Shown here piece by piece: positions 45,134 to 53,824 of a stretch of 64,000 nt of DNA (the stretch's first letter is position 1; each line of letters starts with the position of its first letter). The position numbers and the translations under genes were made by a program. The DNA is from Piscinibacter gummiphilus (lineage in GTDB: Bacteria; Pseudomonadota; Gammaproteobacteria; Burkholderiales; Burkholderiaceae_C). The notes beneath the pieces are model-generated. The model was not told where the DNA came from. It did no database searches and saw only the letters and a program-made list of their open reading frames with translations. The stretch is taken from positions 3,844,001 through 3,908,000 of the forward strand of contig NZ_CP015118.1 in NCBI RefSeq assembly GCF_002116905.1, in the 5' to 3' direction.

Positions 45134-46738
45134 TCAGCGTGCGGTGAACCGCAGGATCGCTTCGGTGACGCGGGCGCTGTCCCCGCACCACCAGAAGTGG
45201 TCCTCGCCTTCCAGTGGCTGCCAGGCCGCGCCGGGGATGTGCTTCGCGAGGTGCTCGCCCGCCTCGAAGCGCACCGCCCGGTCGCCCCGCCGGTGCATCA
45301 CGAGCGTGGGCACGGCGATGCGGGACAGGTCGGCGCGCAGGTCGGCATCGCGCAGGCCGCCCAGGATCGTCTCCAGGCCGCCGGGCGAGGCCGCGTGCCG
45401 CACGATGCGCGCCCACCAGGCCCGCCACGCGGGATCGTCCACCCGGCTGGGCGCGAACGTCTCGATTCCGGCCGGGCCGCCCCACGCCGCGACGAGCCGC
45501 TGCAGCCACACGTCGTACGCGGGCGCGGGCAGCGCCCAGGGGTAATCGGGGGCGGCCGAGCCCCGGGCCAGCGAGCCGAACAGGCACAGGCCCTCGACAT
45601 GGCCGGGATGGTCGATGGCGAGGCGCATCGCACCCAACCCGCCCTCGGACGACCCGAAGATCCACGCGCGCGGCACCCCGGCATGCGCGAGGATCGCCGC
45701 GACGTCGCCCGCCAGCGCGGCCGGCGTGCTCGTCGCGCGCAGCCGCTCGGACAGGCCCACGCCGCGCCGGTCGAACAGGATCACCCGGAAGCGGTCCGCC
45801 AGGGCCTCGACACACTCGCGGAACGGCGGGTGCTCCAGCGCGATCTCGATGTGGCCGACGAACCCGGGGCAGACCACCAGGGCCTGCTCGCCCGCCCCGA
45901 GCGTCGTGTAGGCGATCGCACCCGCGCCGCCTTCGGCGAAACGCACGGCTGGCCGCTCCACCCGGTTCGACAGCAGGCGCTTCAGGTCGTCCGTCAGCCG
46001 CAGGTACGCCCGCTCGGTCTGCGGTCCGGGCGGAATGCCGAACTCCGCGCGCAGCAGCTCAGCACAGCGCGTGTAGGCCGCCTCCACGCCGGCACTGTGG
46101 CCCTGGCGCGCGTGCAGCTGCATCAGCAGCACGTGGCTCGGCTCGCGGTACGGGTCGAGTGCGACCAGCCCCTCCGCGAGGGCCACCGCCGCCGCGAACT
46201 CCCCACGCTGGCCGAGCGCGTCGGCCAGGCGCTCCAGCAGCCGCGCGAGAAGGTGCTCGTGCTCCAGCGACACCGCCTTGAGCCAGTCGTCGAAAACCCC
46301 GGAACCGAAGGCGATGCCCTGCAGCATCGGGCGCCGCGCCCGCTCGATCCACTGGCGAGCTTCCGCGAGGGTGGCCTCGTCGAACGCCGCGGACGCCACC
46401 GCACGGCGGGCGAACCGCGCGAAGCGGAGGGCGTCGATTCCGACGTGCCCGGCGTCCAGGGCGAGGCCATCGCCGTCGGCCGACAGGACCGGGCTGCCGA
46501 GCGCCTCCTCGATCGTGTAGACCAGCCTGCGCAGGCGGGTGCGTCCCTGCGACTCATCCGCGTCCGGCCACAGCAGGGTCGCGAGGTGCGCCCTCGGCAC
46601 GACCCCGGCATCGAAACCCAGGTACGCCAGCAGCGCGATGGCGCGCTTCAGCGGCAGCCGTGTCTCGCGCCCGGCCACCACGGCGACGGGTGTGCCGAAC
46701 ACCTGCAGTTCCAGCGGAGATGGCGGGGTGGACGTCAT
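45134..46738 (-). CDS. BTAD (SARP-like) domain fused to an alpha/beta hydrolase
   Basis: 534 residues from ATG 46738. Residues about 8-100 form an OmpR-like winged helix (LQVFGTPVAVVAGRE, RAIALLAYLG, SQGRTRLRRLVYTIEEAL), and 100-255 the bacterial transcriptional activator TPR domain (GEFAAAVALAEGLVALDPYREPSH, ELLRAEFGIPPGPQTERAY). Residues about 270-534 are a hydrolase with Ser364 (GSSEGG), Asp486 and His514 (EDHFWW). So a DNA-binding activator carries an intact esterase-type site. It may sense a small ester or lactone. Convergent with the TRAP cluster, divergent from the methyltransferase gene. Confidence 0.85.
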   Translation of the reverse strand: MTSTPPSPLELQVFGTPVAVVAGRETRLPLKRAIALLAYLGFDAGVVPRAHLATLLWPDADESQGRTRLRRLVYTIEEALGSPVLSADGDGLALDAGHVGIDALRFARFARRAVASAAFDEATLAEARQWIERARRPMLQGIAFGSGVFDDWLKAVSLEHEHLLARLLERLADALGQRGEFAAAVALAEGLVALDPYREPSHVLLMQLHARQGHSAGVEAAYTRCAELLRAEFGIPPGPQTERAYLRLTDDLKRLLSNRVERPAVRFAEGGAGAIAYTTLGAGEQALVVCPGFVGHIEIALEHPPFRECVEALADRFRVILFDRRGVGLSERLRATSTPAALAGDVAAILAHAGVPRAWIFGSSEGGLGAMRLAIDHPGHVEGLCLFGSLARGSAAPDYPWALPAPAYDVWLQRLVAAWGGPAGIETFAPSRVDDPAWRAWWARIVRHAASPGGLETILGGLRDADLRADLSRIAVPTLVMHRRGDRAVRFEAGEHLAKHIPGAAWQPLEGEDHFWWCGDSARVTEAILRFTAR

Positions 46739-46841
46739 CGGGCGTTTATAGCCGGGCACGAGGCCGTTGCCCAGGGACGCTGAAGGGACGCCCGGTGCCC
46801 ACGATCCTCCCATCGCTCAACCACCGGACCAGGAGATCGCC

Positions 46842-47624
46842 ATGCGCCGATTGCTTTCGTTCCTCTACGGCGTGGCCGCCTACGCGGCAGGCCTCGCCAC
46901 CCTCACCTACTTCGTGGGTTTCAGCGCCAACCTGGTCGTGCCGAAGTCGGTCGACATCGGCGCGGGTGCCCCATGGACACAGGCCCTGGGTACCAACCTC
47001 CTGCTGCTCGCCGTGTTCGGCATCCAGCACAGCCTGATGGCCCGCCACAGCTTCAAGCAATGGTGGAGCCGGATCGTTCCGCCGGTCGTGGAGCGCAGCA
47101 CCTTCCTGGTCGCCAGTTGCCTCGCCCTGCTGCTGATGTTCCGGTTCTGGTTGCCGATCGACACGCCAGTCCTCTGGCAGGTCGACGACCGCGTCGGCGC
47201 CGCACTCCTGTGGAGCGTGTTCGCACTCGGCTGGTTGCTGCTGCTGGCCAGCACCTTCCAGATCGACCACTTCGAGCTGTTCGGGCTGCGGCAGGTCTTC
47301 TCCCGGCTCACCGGGCGCCCGCTGCCCGAAGCACGGTTCCGCACGCCGCTGCTCTACCGCTGGGTGCGCCACCCCCTGTACCTGGGCTTCCTGCTGACCT
47401 TCTGGTCGGTGCCGGTGATGACCGCCGGCCGGCTGCTGTTCGCCGCGGGGTTCACGGTCTACATCCTCATCGGCATTGCGTTCGAGGAGCGGGACCTCGT
47501 GCGGCAGTTCGGCGAGCGCTACCGCGCCTACCGCCGGCAGGTCGGCATGCTGATCCCCTGCCCGGGATGGCTGCGGCGGTCCGCGAACCGCACCGGCGCG
47601 GCATCCCGCTCGGTGGAGAACTGA
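46842..47624 (+). CDS. MddA/NnrU-like membrane methyltransferase
   Basis: 260 residues from ATG 46842 with AGGAG upstream. Five or six membrane segments; VPKSVDIG near residue 35, NLLLLAVFGIQHSLMARHSF, FQIDHFELFGLRQV, and YRWVRHPLYLGFLLTFW plus FEERDLVRQFGERYRAYRRQV at the end, the SAM-binding part shared with isoprenylcysteine methyltransferases. Closest in layout to MddA, which converts methanethiol to dimethyl sulphide; NnrU-like proteins of unknown role are the alternative. Only 1 nt separates it from the oxidoreductase gene. Confidence 0.8.
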   Translation: MRRLLSFLYGVAAYAAGLATLTYFVGFSANLVVPKSVDIGAGAPWTQALGTNLLLLAVFGIQHSLMARHSFKQWWSRIVPPVVERSTFLVASCLALLLMFRFWLPIDTPVLWQVDDRVGAALLWSVFALGWLLLLASTFQIDHFELFGLRQVFSRLTGRPLPEARFRTPLLYRWVRHPLYLGFLLTFWSVPVMTAGRLLFAAGFTVYILIGIAFEERDLVRQFGERYRAYRRQVGMLIPCPGWLRRSANRTGAASRSVEN

Positions 47625-47625
47625 C

Positions 47626-48612
47626 ATGCGCGCCGTCATCTGCAGCCGCTTCGACGGCATCGAGGCGCTCGAACTCGGCGAGCTGCCGGACCCGGTCCCC
47701 GCCCCGGGGGAGGTGGTGGTCGACGTGCACACGACCGCACCGAGTTTCATGGACACGCTGATGGTCGCCGGCCGCTACCAGATGAAGCCCGCCCTGCCCT
47801 TCGTGCCGGGCAGCGACGCCGCGGGTGTCGTGCTGGCCGTCGGCGACGGCGTGCGGCACGTGCGCGTGGGCGACCGCGTGGCCTGCAGCCACTGGTACGG
47901 CGGCTGGGCCGAGCGCTGGGCCGTGCCCGCCGCGAGCGTCGTGCCGCTGCCCGACCGCGTGGGCTTCGAGGTCGGCACCACCGTGCGCCATGCCTACGGC
48001 ACGGCACGCTACGCGCTGGTCACCCGGGCGCAATTGCAGCCGGGGGAAACCGTGTTCGTGAGCGGGGCCGCGGGCGGGGTCGGCCTGGCGGCCGTCGACG
48101 TGGCGCGCGTGGCGGGCGCCACCGTCATCGCAGGCGCCAGCTCGGCCGCGCGGTGCGACGTGGCACGCCGCCAGGGCGCCGCCCATGCGATCGACTGCAG
48201 CAGCGAGCCGGTGCGCGAGCGCCTGCTCGAACTGACCAGCGGCCGGGGCGTGGACGTGTTCTTCGACAACGTCGGCGGTCCGCTGTTCGGCACCGTGTCG
48301 CGAGCGATGGCCTGGGGTGGCCGCGTGCTGCCGATCGGGTTCACGAGCGGCGAGATCCCGAGCCTCGCGATGAACCTGCCGCTGCTGAAGAACTACAGCG
48401 TGGTGGGGTGCTTCTGGGGGCCCTGGATGGCCCGAGAGCCACACGCCAGCCGCGCCGCCGACGAGGCCCTCTTCGCGGCGGTGGCCGCGGGGACACTCCG
48501 GCCGCAGGTGTCGGACGTGCTTCCGCTGTCGTCGTTCGCCGAGGGTCTGCGGCGCCTGGCGAACCGCGAGGTGACGGGGCGCCTGGTGCTGCGCGTCGGG
48601 CAGCGTCCCTGA
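47626..48612 (+). CDS. NADPH:quinone oxidoreductase-like medium-chain dehydrogenase
   Basis: 328 residues. GroES-like N-terminal domain (APGEVVVDVHTTAPSFMD, FVPGSDAAGVVLAVG, VGDRVAC) and a Rossmann domain with VSGAAGGVGLAAV near residue 150. No structural zinc cysteines, so it belongs to the zeta-crystallin/Qor group. The RLANREVTGRLVLR end is typical. Reduces quinones or enones with NADPH. Co-transcribed with the methyltransferase, convergent with the SGNH hydrolase. Confidence 0.92.
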   Translation: MRAVICSRFDGIEALELGELPDPVPAPGEVVVDVHTTAPSFMDTLMVAGRYQMKPALPFVPGSDAAGVVLAVGDGVRHVRVGDRVACSHWYGGWAERWAVPAASVVPLPDRVGFEVGTTVRHAYGTARYALVTRAQLQPGETVFVSGAAGGVGLAAVDVARVAGATVIAGASSAARCDVARRQGAAHAIDCSSEPVRERLLELTSGRGVDVFFDNVGGPLFGTVSRAMAWGGRVLPIGFTSGEIPSLAMNLPLLKNYSVVGCFWGPWMAREPHASRAADEALFAAVAAGTLRPQVSDVLPLSSFAEGLRRLANREVTGRLVLRVGQRP

Positions 48613-48626
48613 AGCCCTGCCATGCC

Positions 48627-49466
48627 TCAGGCCGGCAGCACCGCACGCCACGCCTTGACCTGCTTGCGCCAGCCCGACGGGTTCGGGTGGATCTCGTTGA
48701 CCCAGTCGCCGCTGTCACCGGTGGACGCCGGATCGGCGGGCGTGAGCAAGCCGGTGGTGGCCACCAGTTGCACGCCGCTGTGCCCGGCGGCCCAGCCCTG
48801 GATCGTCTCCTTGATCCTGGCGAACAGCAGGGCCGTCAGGTCGGCCCACAGGTGACGCGGGATGCCGTTCTTGACGTACGCGGTGAAGAGCCACGGGCCG
48901 GAGAGGTTCCGGATGGCGGGGGCGTCCCGCGCGGTGGCCGTGTCGTAGCAGTTCAGGTAGATCGTCGTGGCCTTGTTCTTCCCGCTGGTGCGGACGGCCC
49001 GGTGGATCGCGCCGAAGTTGGTGTTCAGGTAGCCGATCAGGTTCGCCAGGGCGCCGGGGCGGATGCAGGCCGCGGCATCGGCGGGCGGTGCGATCGAGCG
49101 GCAGTCCACCAGGAGACCCTGGCCCGGTGCCGGATCGAGGGCGGCGTCGATGAAGTCGTTGCCACCCGCGCTGAAGAGGATGCCGTCGTACGTGTCCTGC
49201 CGGAGCCACCAGACCAGGTCGTCGTTCATCATGTCCACGATCCGGGTCAGCGTGTGGCCGGACGTGGCGATGTTGACGATGAGGTTGTTCTTCCCGTCCC
49301 GGTTGAAGTCCCTGGCGAGGTACTCCGGCAGGGAACCCTGGTTCCAGGCGCTCATGTCCATCCACGAGTCGCCCTCGGCCAGGTAGGTTCTCTGGAACGG
49401 CCCGTTGCGCTGGACCTCCCGGTCGTTGACGCGCAGCCGCGCGCCCGAGATCGCGATGGAACCCAT
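48627..49466 (-). CDS. SGNH/GDSL-type hydrolase
   Basis: 279 residues from ATG 49466 with AGGGGA upstream. Block I GDSW (Ser34), block III GGND (Asn103), and a final block NEIHPNPSGW (His260) where the usual Asp is replaced by Asn257/Glu258. No signal peptide. Lipase/esterase of the SGNH fold; substrate not known. The N-terminal 28 residues are a short beta region (GARLRVNDREVQRNGPFQ). It shares no operon with its neighbours. Confidence 0.85.
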   Translation of the reverse strand: MGSIAISGARLRVNDREVQRNGPFQRTYLAEGDSWMDMSAWNQGSLPEYLARDFNRDGKNNLIVNIATSGHTLTRIVDMMNDDLVWWLRQDTYDGILFSAGGNDFIDAALDPAPGQGLLVDCRSIAPPADAAACIRPGALANLIGYLNTNFGAIHRAVRTSGKNKATTIYLNCYDTATARDAPAIRNLSGPWLFTAYVKNGIPRHLWADLTALLFARIKETIQGWAAGHSGVQLVATTGLLTPADPASTGDSGDWVNEIHPNPSGWRKQVKAWRAVLPA

Positions 49467-49561
49467 GCTGTCCCCTGGAAACGCGGGCCGCGCCCGCAAG
49501 GACGCACAGCATGAACGACGGCCCGCGCCGCAGGCATCCCCAAGAATGGGGAACGCCTGCG

Positions 49562-50473
49562 TCAGGCGCAGGACGCGGCCAGCGCCTTCGCCACCCGAGA
49601 CGAGGTGGGCCGCCCCAGCGCCTCGCCGATGTACCGCCCGGCCTCGGCGAGCTTGCCGAGGTCGATGCCGGTGTCGTACCCCATGCCGTGCAGCAGGTAC
49701 ACCGCGTCCTCGGTCGCCACGTTGCCCGTGGCCCCCGGCGCATAGGGACAGCCCCCCAGCCCCGACACCGAGCTGTCGAAGGTGCGCACGCCCATCTCCA
49801 GCGACGCGGCGATGTTGGCCACGGCCATGCCCCAGGTGTCGTGGTAGTGGCCGGCGAGCCGCTCGATGCCCAGCCGGCGGGCCGTGGCTTCCAGCATGCG
49901 GCGTGCGCCGTCGGGCGTGCCGCGGCCGATGGTGTCGCCGAGCGAGATCTCGCCGCAGCCCATCTCGGCGAGCGCCACGGCCACGCCGGCCACCTGCTCG
50001 GGGTCGATGGCGCCCTCGAACGGGCAGCCGAGCACACACGACACGTAGCCGCGCACGCGCACGCCCTGCGCGCGCGCCGTGTCGACCACCGAGCGGAAGC
50101 GCTCGAGGCTCTCGCGGATGGAGCAGTTGATGTTCCGCTGCGAGAAGGTCTCGGACGCCGCCGCGAAGACGGCCACTTCCTCGCAGCCGGCGGCCAGCGC
50201 CGACTCCAGCCCCTGCAGGTTCGGGACCAGCGCGCTGTAGTGCACCCCGGGCACCTTCGGCACCCGCGCCATCACCTCCGCGCTGCCGGCCATCTGCGGC
50301 ACCCACTTCGGCGACACGAACGACGCGGCCTCGATGTGGGTCACGCCGGCGGCCACCAGCCGTTCGACGAGCCCCACCTTCGTGTCCACGGAGATCGGCT
50401 GCTTCTCGTTCTGCAGGCCATCGCGCGGCCCCACCTCGACGATCTTGACGGAGGGTTTCACCGCGGACCTCAC
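49562..50473 (-). CDS. mvaB: Hydroxymethylglutaryl-CoA lyase
   Basis: 303 residues from GTG 50473, overlapping the TctA stop (GTGA). Catalytic motifs: VEVGPRDGLQNE, EAASFVSPKWVPQM, GYVSCVLGCPFEG, and the signature GLGGCPYAPGATGN carrying the active-site Cys. Splits HMG-CoA into acetyl-CoA and acetoacetate. Last gene of the operon started by mvaA, which supplies its substrate from mevalonate. HMG-CoA lyase also serves leucine breakdown, but the adjacency to mvaA argues for mevalonate here. Confidence 0.95.
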   Translation of the reverse strand: MRSAVKPSVKIVEVGPRDGLQNEKQPISVDTKVGLVERLVAAGVTHIEAASFVSPKWVPQMAGSAEVMARVPKVPGVHYSALVPNLQGLESALAAGCEEVAVFAAASETFSQRNINCSIRESLERFRSVVDTARAQGVRVRGYVSCVLGCPFEGAIDPEQVAGVAVALAEMGCGEISLGDTIGRGTPDGARRMLEATARRLGIERLAGHYHDTWGMAVANIAASLEMGVRTFDSSVSGLGGCPYAPGATGNVATEDAVYLLHGMGYDTGIDLGKLAEAGRYIGEALGRPTSSRVAKALAASCA

Positions 50474-51855
50474 GCGAACAGCTTCAGCAGCGCCGGCACG
50501 GTCAGCACGGCGGTGTAGTAGCCCATGAACTGCACGCCCGCGTTGAAGCCGAGGATGCGCGACAGCAGGCCACCGGCCAGGCCCATCGTCAGGATGACGA
50601 ACAGGCCGAGCAGGCCGCCCTCCCAGACGCTGATCACGATGATCAGGCCGACGAACGTGGCGATGATGGCCTCGTGGCTGATGCGGCGCGACACGAACAG
50701 CGCGGCGCGGCGGGCGAAGTTCATCGCGAACGGGTACGACACCAGGCCGGCGATCAGCACCGACAGCATGCCGTAGCCGAGGAACTCCCAGTTGTTCAGC
50801 AGCGTGTGCAGGTTGTTCACCGTGCCGGACGCGGCATCCACCGTGAAGCGCGGCGGCGCGTTGAACAGCGGCGCGGCGGGGCCGGCGGCGACCGGGCTCA
50901 GCGGCAGGCCGAACGCGATCAGCGGGATCAGGGCTTCGGCGATGTAGGTGGCTTCGGTCACGCCGTTGCGCGCGCTCAGCACCGTGGTCATGCGGTGGTA
51001 GGCGTGCTTGATGCGCGAGCCGACCACCTCGCCGAGCACCACGGTCATCGCGACGGGGCTGAACACGAAGGTCGCGCTCGAGATGCCGGCGGTGGCGAGG
51101 GTCCACTTCGTCTGCGCGATGTCCAGCACCTTCAGCGGGTTCGGGAAGTAGCCGGACCAGCCCTTCACGTCCGGCGCGAGCTGGAACGTGCGCACGCTGT
51201 CGCGCGCCATGCGCTTGCGGTCGTGCGGCGACATCACCGAGAACAGGTCGGCCACGAGCGGGCCGATGGCGATGCCGAGGAAGTAGCTGATGCTGAGCTT
51301 CACGTCGTACTTCGCGGTGAGCGTCTGCAGCGCGATGATCAGCACGACGAACGGCACCAGCACCGCCACCGAGGCCCAGCGGCCCGGCGAGAAGTAGGCG
51401 ATCAGCACGGCGGCGGCCACGAAGATCCACGGCGCGGCCTTCGTGATCGTGGGGCCGAACGGCGCGATCAGCACGGCGAACAGCACCGCGAGCGGCACGG
51501 CCACGAACGCGGCGATGATGCCGCCCGACACCATCTTGCGCAACGCGATGTGCGGCACGCCGAGGTTGCGCAGCGCGTTCGCGTCCTGCATCAGCGGAGT
51601 CGCCATCGTGTCGCCGGGGATGCCCAGCAGCGCAGTGGGGATGGCGTGGGTCATGTGCTTGGCCACGGCCCCGGCGAGGAAGAACGTGAAGACGCCGGCG
51701 GGTGGCACGCCGAGCAGCACCACGAGCAGCGTGAGCGGTGCGAGCGTCGTGGTCTCGTCGGTGCCGGAGACGAGGCCGATCGCGGCGAACACGACGGCGC
51801 CCAGCAGGCCCATCGCGATCGCGACGTAGATGTCGTTGAGCAGGGAGGTGTCCAT
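50470..51855 (-). CDS. TctA-family permease, probable mevalonate importer
   Basis: 461 residues from ATG 51855. Ten to twelve hydrophobic segments, with TctA-type blocks: GLVSGTDETTTLAPLTLL, TALLGIPGDTMATPLM, and LGFNAGVQFMGYY. The family normally imports carboxylates with TctB and TctC. It lies between mvaA and mvaB in one operon, so mevalonate is the natural substrate (inference). No periplasmic binding protein (TctC) is found nearby, so the system looks incomplete or binding-protein independent. Coupled to its neighbours on both sides. Confidence 0.85.
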   Translation of the reverse strand: MDTSLLNDIYVAIAMGLLGAVVFAAIGLVSGTDETTTLAPLTLLVVLLGVPPAGVFTFFLAGAVAKHMTHAIPTALLGIPGDTMATPLMQDANALRNLGVPHIALRKMVSGGIIAAFVAVPLAVLFAVLIAPFGPTITKAAPWIFVAAAVLIAYFSPGRWASVAVLVPFVVLIIALQTLTAKYDVKLSISYFLGIAIGPLVADLFSVMSPHDRKRMARDSVRTFQLAPDVKGWSGYFPNPLKVLDIAQTKWTLATAGISSATFVFSPVAMTVVLGEVVGSRIKHAYHRMTTVLSARNGVTEATYIAEALIPLIAFGLPLSPVAAGPAAPLFNAPPRFTVDAASGTVNNLHTLLNNWEFLGYGMLSVLIAGLVSYPFAMNFARRAALFVSRRISHEAIIATFVGLIIVISVWEGGLLGLFVILTMGLAGGLLSRILGFNAGVQFMGYYTAVLTVPALLKLFA

Positions 51856-52352
51856 CAGGCTTTCCTCGCGGTGAGGGTCGGGGCGGCCACCGGCGTGGCG
51901 GCGGCGCGCGGCGTGCGTTGCGCCGGAGCGTTCTTCTCGTGAGCGGCGAAGAGGTCGTAGAGGCCGAGCTCCTTCATCTCGGCCACCACCACCGGCGGCA
52001 GGTCGGCGAGCTGGCCGAGCCCGCCGTGCTCCTCGTCGAGCCGCGCCAGCACTTCCAGACGCCACGTCGGGTCGACGACGGCGTCACCCTCGACCACCTC
52101 GCGCTTCGGCGGGAAGATCCGGGCGCAGATCACGCCCGACAGCACGCAGCCGGCGAGGCCCGCGAGCATCGCGTAGGCCCGCGCCAGCTCGGGCGTGGCC
52201 ACGGCCGACACGAGCAGCCGGCGCGCGATCAGGAAGCCGGCCAGGCTCACGCCGAGCCCGATGGCGATGGACCAGGCGAGGTGCCGGGTGTCCACGGTGT
52301 CGCCCCACACTTCGACCAGGCGCCAGGGCCGGGTCGATGTTCTTTCTGTCAT
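51855..52352 (-). CDS. Small membrane protein, TctB-like partner of the permease
   Basis: 165 residues from ATG 52352 with GGAG upstream. Two membrane segments (LAWSIAIGLGVSLAGFLIA and AYAMLAGLAGCVLSGVICA), then a soluble tail with LARLDEEHGGLGQLADLP and a Pro/Ala-rich end. Its stop overlaps the permease start (TGATG). It takes the place of the small TctB subunit but has only two segments, not four, so it is not a normal TctB. Confidence 0.75.
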   Translation of the reverse strand: MTERTSTRPWRLVEVWGDTVDTRHLAWSIAIGLGVSLAGFLIARRLLVSAVATPELARAYAMLAGLAGCVLSGVICARIFPPKREVVEGDAVVDPTWRLEVLARLDEEHGGLGQLADLPPVVVAEMKELGLYDLFAAHEKNAPAQRTPRAAATPVAAPTLTARKA

Positions 52353-52408
52353 GGTGTTCTCCAGGGGTGGATCGTTCGGATGCGCCCTCCGGGGCGCACG
52401 GGCGGGCC

Positions 52409-53695
52409 TCAACGGCGCCGCAGTTCCTCGAGCAGCGCGACGGCGCGGTCGGTGCGCACGTCGTGTTCGCTCGCCATGCGGCGGGCGACGATGTCGATCT
52501 CCTCGCCGGTGGCACCCGCCACCAGTGCGATGTTGCGCGCATGCAGGGCCATGTGGCCGCGCTGGATGCCTTCGGTGGCCAGGGCCCGCAGCGCGCCCAT
52601 GTTCTGGGCCAGGCCCACGGCCGCGGCCACCTCGCCCAGCTGCTGGGCCGACTCGACGGCCATGATCTTCAGCGACAGCTTCGCGAGCGGGTGCGTCTTC
52701 GTCGCGCCGCCCACGAGGCCCACCGGCATCGGCAGCTCGATGGTGCCCACGAGGGCGCCCGAGGTGTCCTTCTCCCACGTGGTGAGCGAGGTGTAGCGGC
52801 CGCTGCGGCAGGCGTAGGCATGGGCGCCGGCCTCCACCGCGCGCCAGTCGTTGCCGGTCGCGACGATCACGGGGTCGATGCCGTTCATGATGCCCTTGTT
52901 GTGCGTGGCCGCGCGGTACGGGTCCACGGCGGCGAAGGTGTACGCGTCGATGATGCCCTCGATGATCTCCTCGCCGCTGCGCTCGGCGGTCTTCAGGGCC
53001 TCGGGCGTCACGCGCAGCCGGGCCCGTGCCAGCCGCAGGTCGGCGAGGTTCGACAGGATGCGCAGGCGCACCGTGCCGCCGGTGAGCTTCTCGACCAGCG
53101 GCGACACCGCCTCGGCCATCGTGTTGACGGTGTTGGCGCCCATCGCGTCGCGCACGTCGACGATCAGGTGCATCACGATCATCGCGCCGCGCGCGGTGTC
53201 AGGGAACACGTGCACCTCGATGTCGCGGCAGCCGCCGCCCAGGCCGATCAGCACCTTGTCGCGGCTGTTGGCCACCGCGAGGATCTCGTCGCGGTGCTTC
53301 AGCAGCGCGAGGCGCGCGCCGTACGGGTCGGTGATGCCGAGCACCTGCACCTGGGCGCGCATGATCGGGCCGGTGCTGGACGTCTCGAAGCCGCCGCAGC
53401 CACGCACGATCTTCGCCATGAACGAGGCGGCGGCCACGACGGACGGCTCCTCGACGGCCATCGGCACGAGCACGTCGCGCCCGTTCACCTGGAAGTTGCC
53501 GGCCACGCCGAACGGCAGTTCGAACGTGCCGATGACGTTCTCGATCATGCCGTCGGCACGGGCGGTGGTGAGCGCGCCGGGCGCCGTCACCAGCGCCTTG
53601 TCCTCGGCGGACAGGCCCACGGCCGTGGCGATGTGCTCGAAGCGCTGGGTGGGCGTGAGGGCGCGGAAGTTGGGGAGTCGCGAGTCGATCGTCAT
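52409..53695 (-). CDS. mvaA: Class II HMG-CoA reductase (degradative)
   Basis: 428 residues, the same length as Pseudomonas mevalonii MvaA. All four catalytic residues fall at the canonical numbers: Glu83 (VEEPSVVAAAS), Lys267 (THNKGIMNGID), Asp283 (TGND) and His381 (QRGHMALHA). In the degradative role it oxidises mevalonate to HMG-CoA with NAD+. First gene of the operon to mvaB. The operon is divergent from a MocR regulator and a palindromic operator lies 34-85 nt upstream. A biosynthetic role is unlikely, since the bacterium should use the methylerythritol phosphate route and no mevalonate kinase genes are here. Confidence 0.97.
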   Translation of the reverse strand: MTIDSRLPNFRALTPTQRFEHIATAVGLSAEDKALVTAPGALTTARADGMIENVIGTFELPFGVAGNFQVNGRDVLVPMAVEEPSVVAAASFMAKIVRGCGGFETSSTGPIMRAQVQVLGITDPYGARLALLKHRDEILAVANSRDKVLIGLGGGCRDIEVHVFPDTARGAMIVMHLIVDVRDAMGANTVNTMAEAVSPLVEKLTGGTVRLRILSNLADLRLARARLRVTPEALKTAERSGEEIIEGIIDAYTFAAVDPYRAATHNKGIMNGIDPVIVATGNDWRAVEAGAHAYACRSGRYTSLTTWEKDTSGALVGTIELPMPVGLVGGATKTHPLAKLSLKIMAVESAQQLGEVAAAVGLAQNMGALRALATEGIQRGHMALHARNIALVAGATGEEIDIVARRMASEHDVRTDRAVALLEELRRR

Positions 53696-53728
53696 CGGGG
53701 GTCCTGCAGGCAAGTTGAAGCGGTGCCG

Positions 53729-53780
53729 AACTGTAGGTCGGCTGTACCAGGACTGAAAGGTACAGTTCTTCGGGACAGTT
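53729..53780. promoter_or_regulatory. Palindromic operator between mvaA and its MocR regulator
   Basis: CTGTACC (53742-53748) and GGTACAG (53759-53765) form a dyad over a 10-nt spacer. AACTGT (53729-53734) and ACAGTT (53762-53767, 53775-53780) add half-sites, two of them direct repeats 13 nt apart, as reported for MocR-type operators. ACAGTTCTT and GGGACAGT are shared with the MocR gap at 24.8 kb. Confidence 0.5.
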
Positions 53781-53824
53781 GAGGAACCGAACCCACGGGT
53801 GTTCCCGCGTGTCATGATGCGGGC

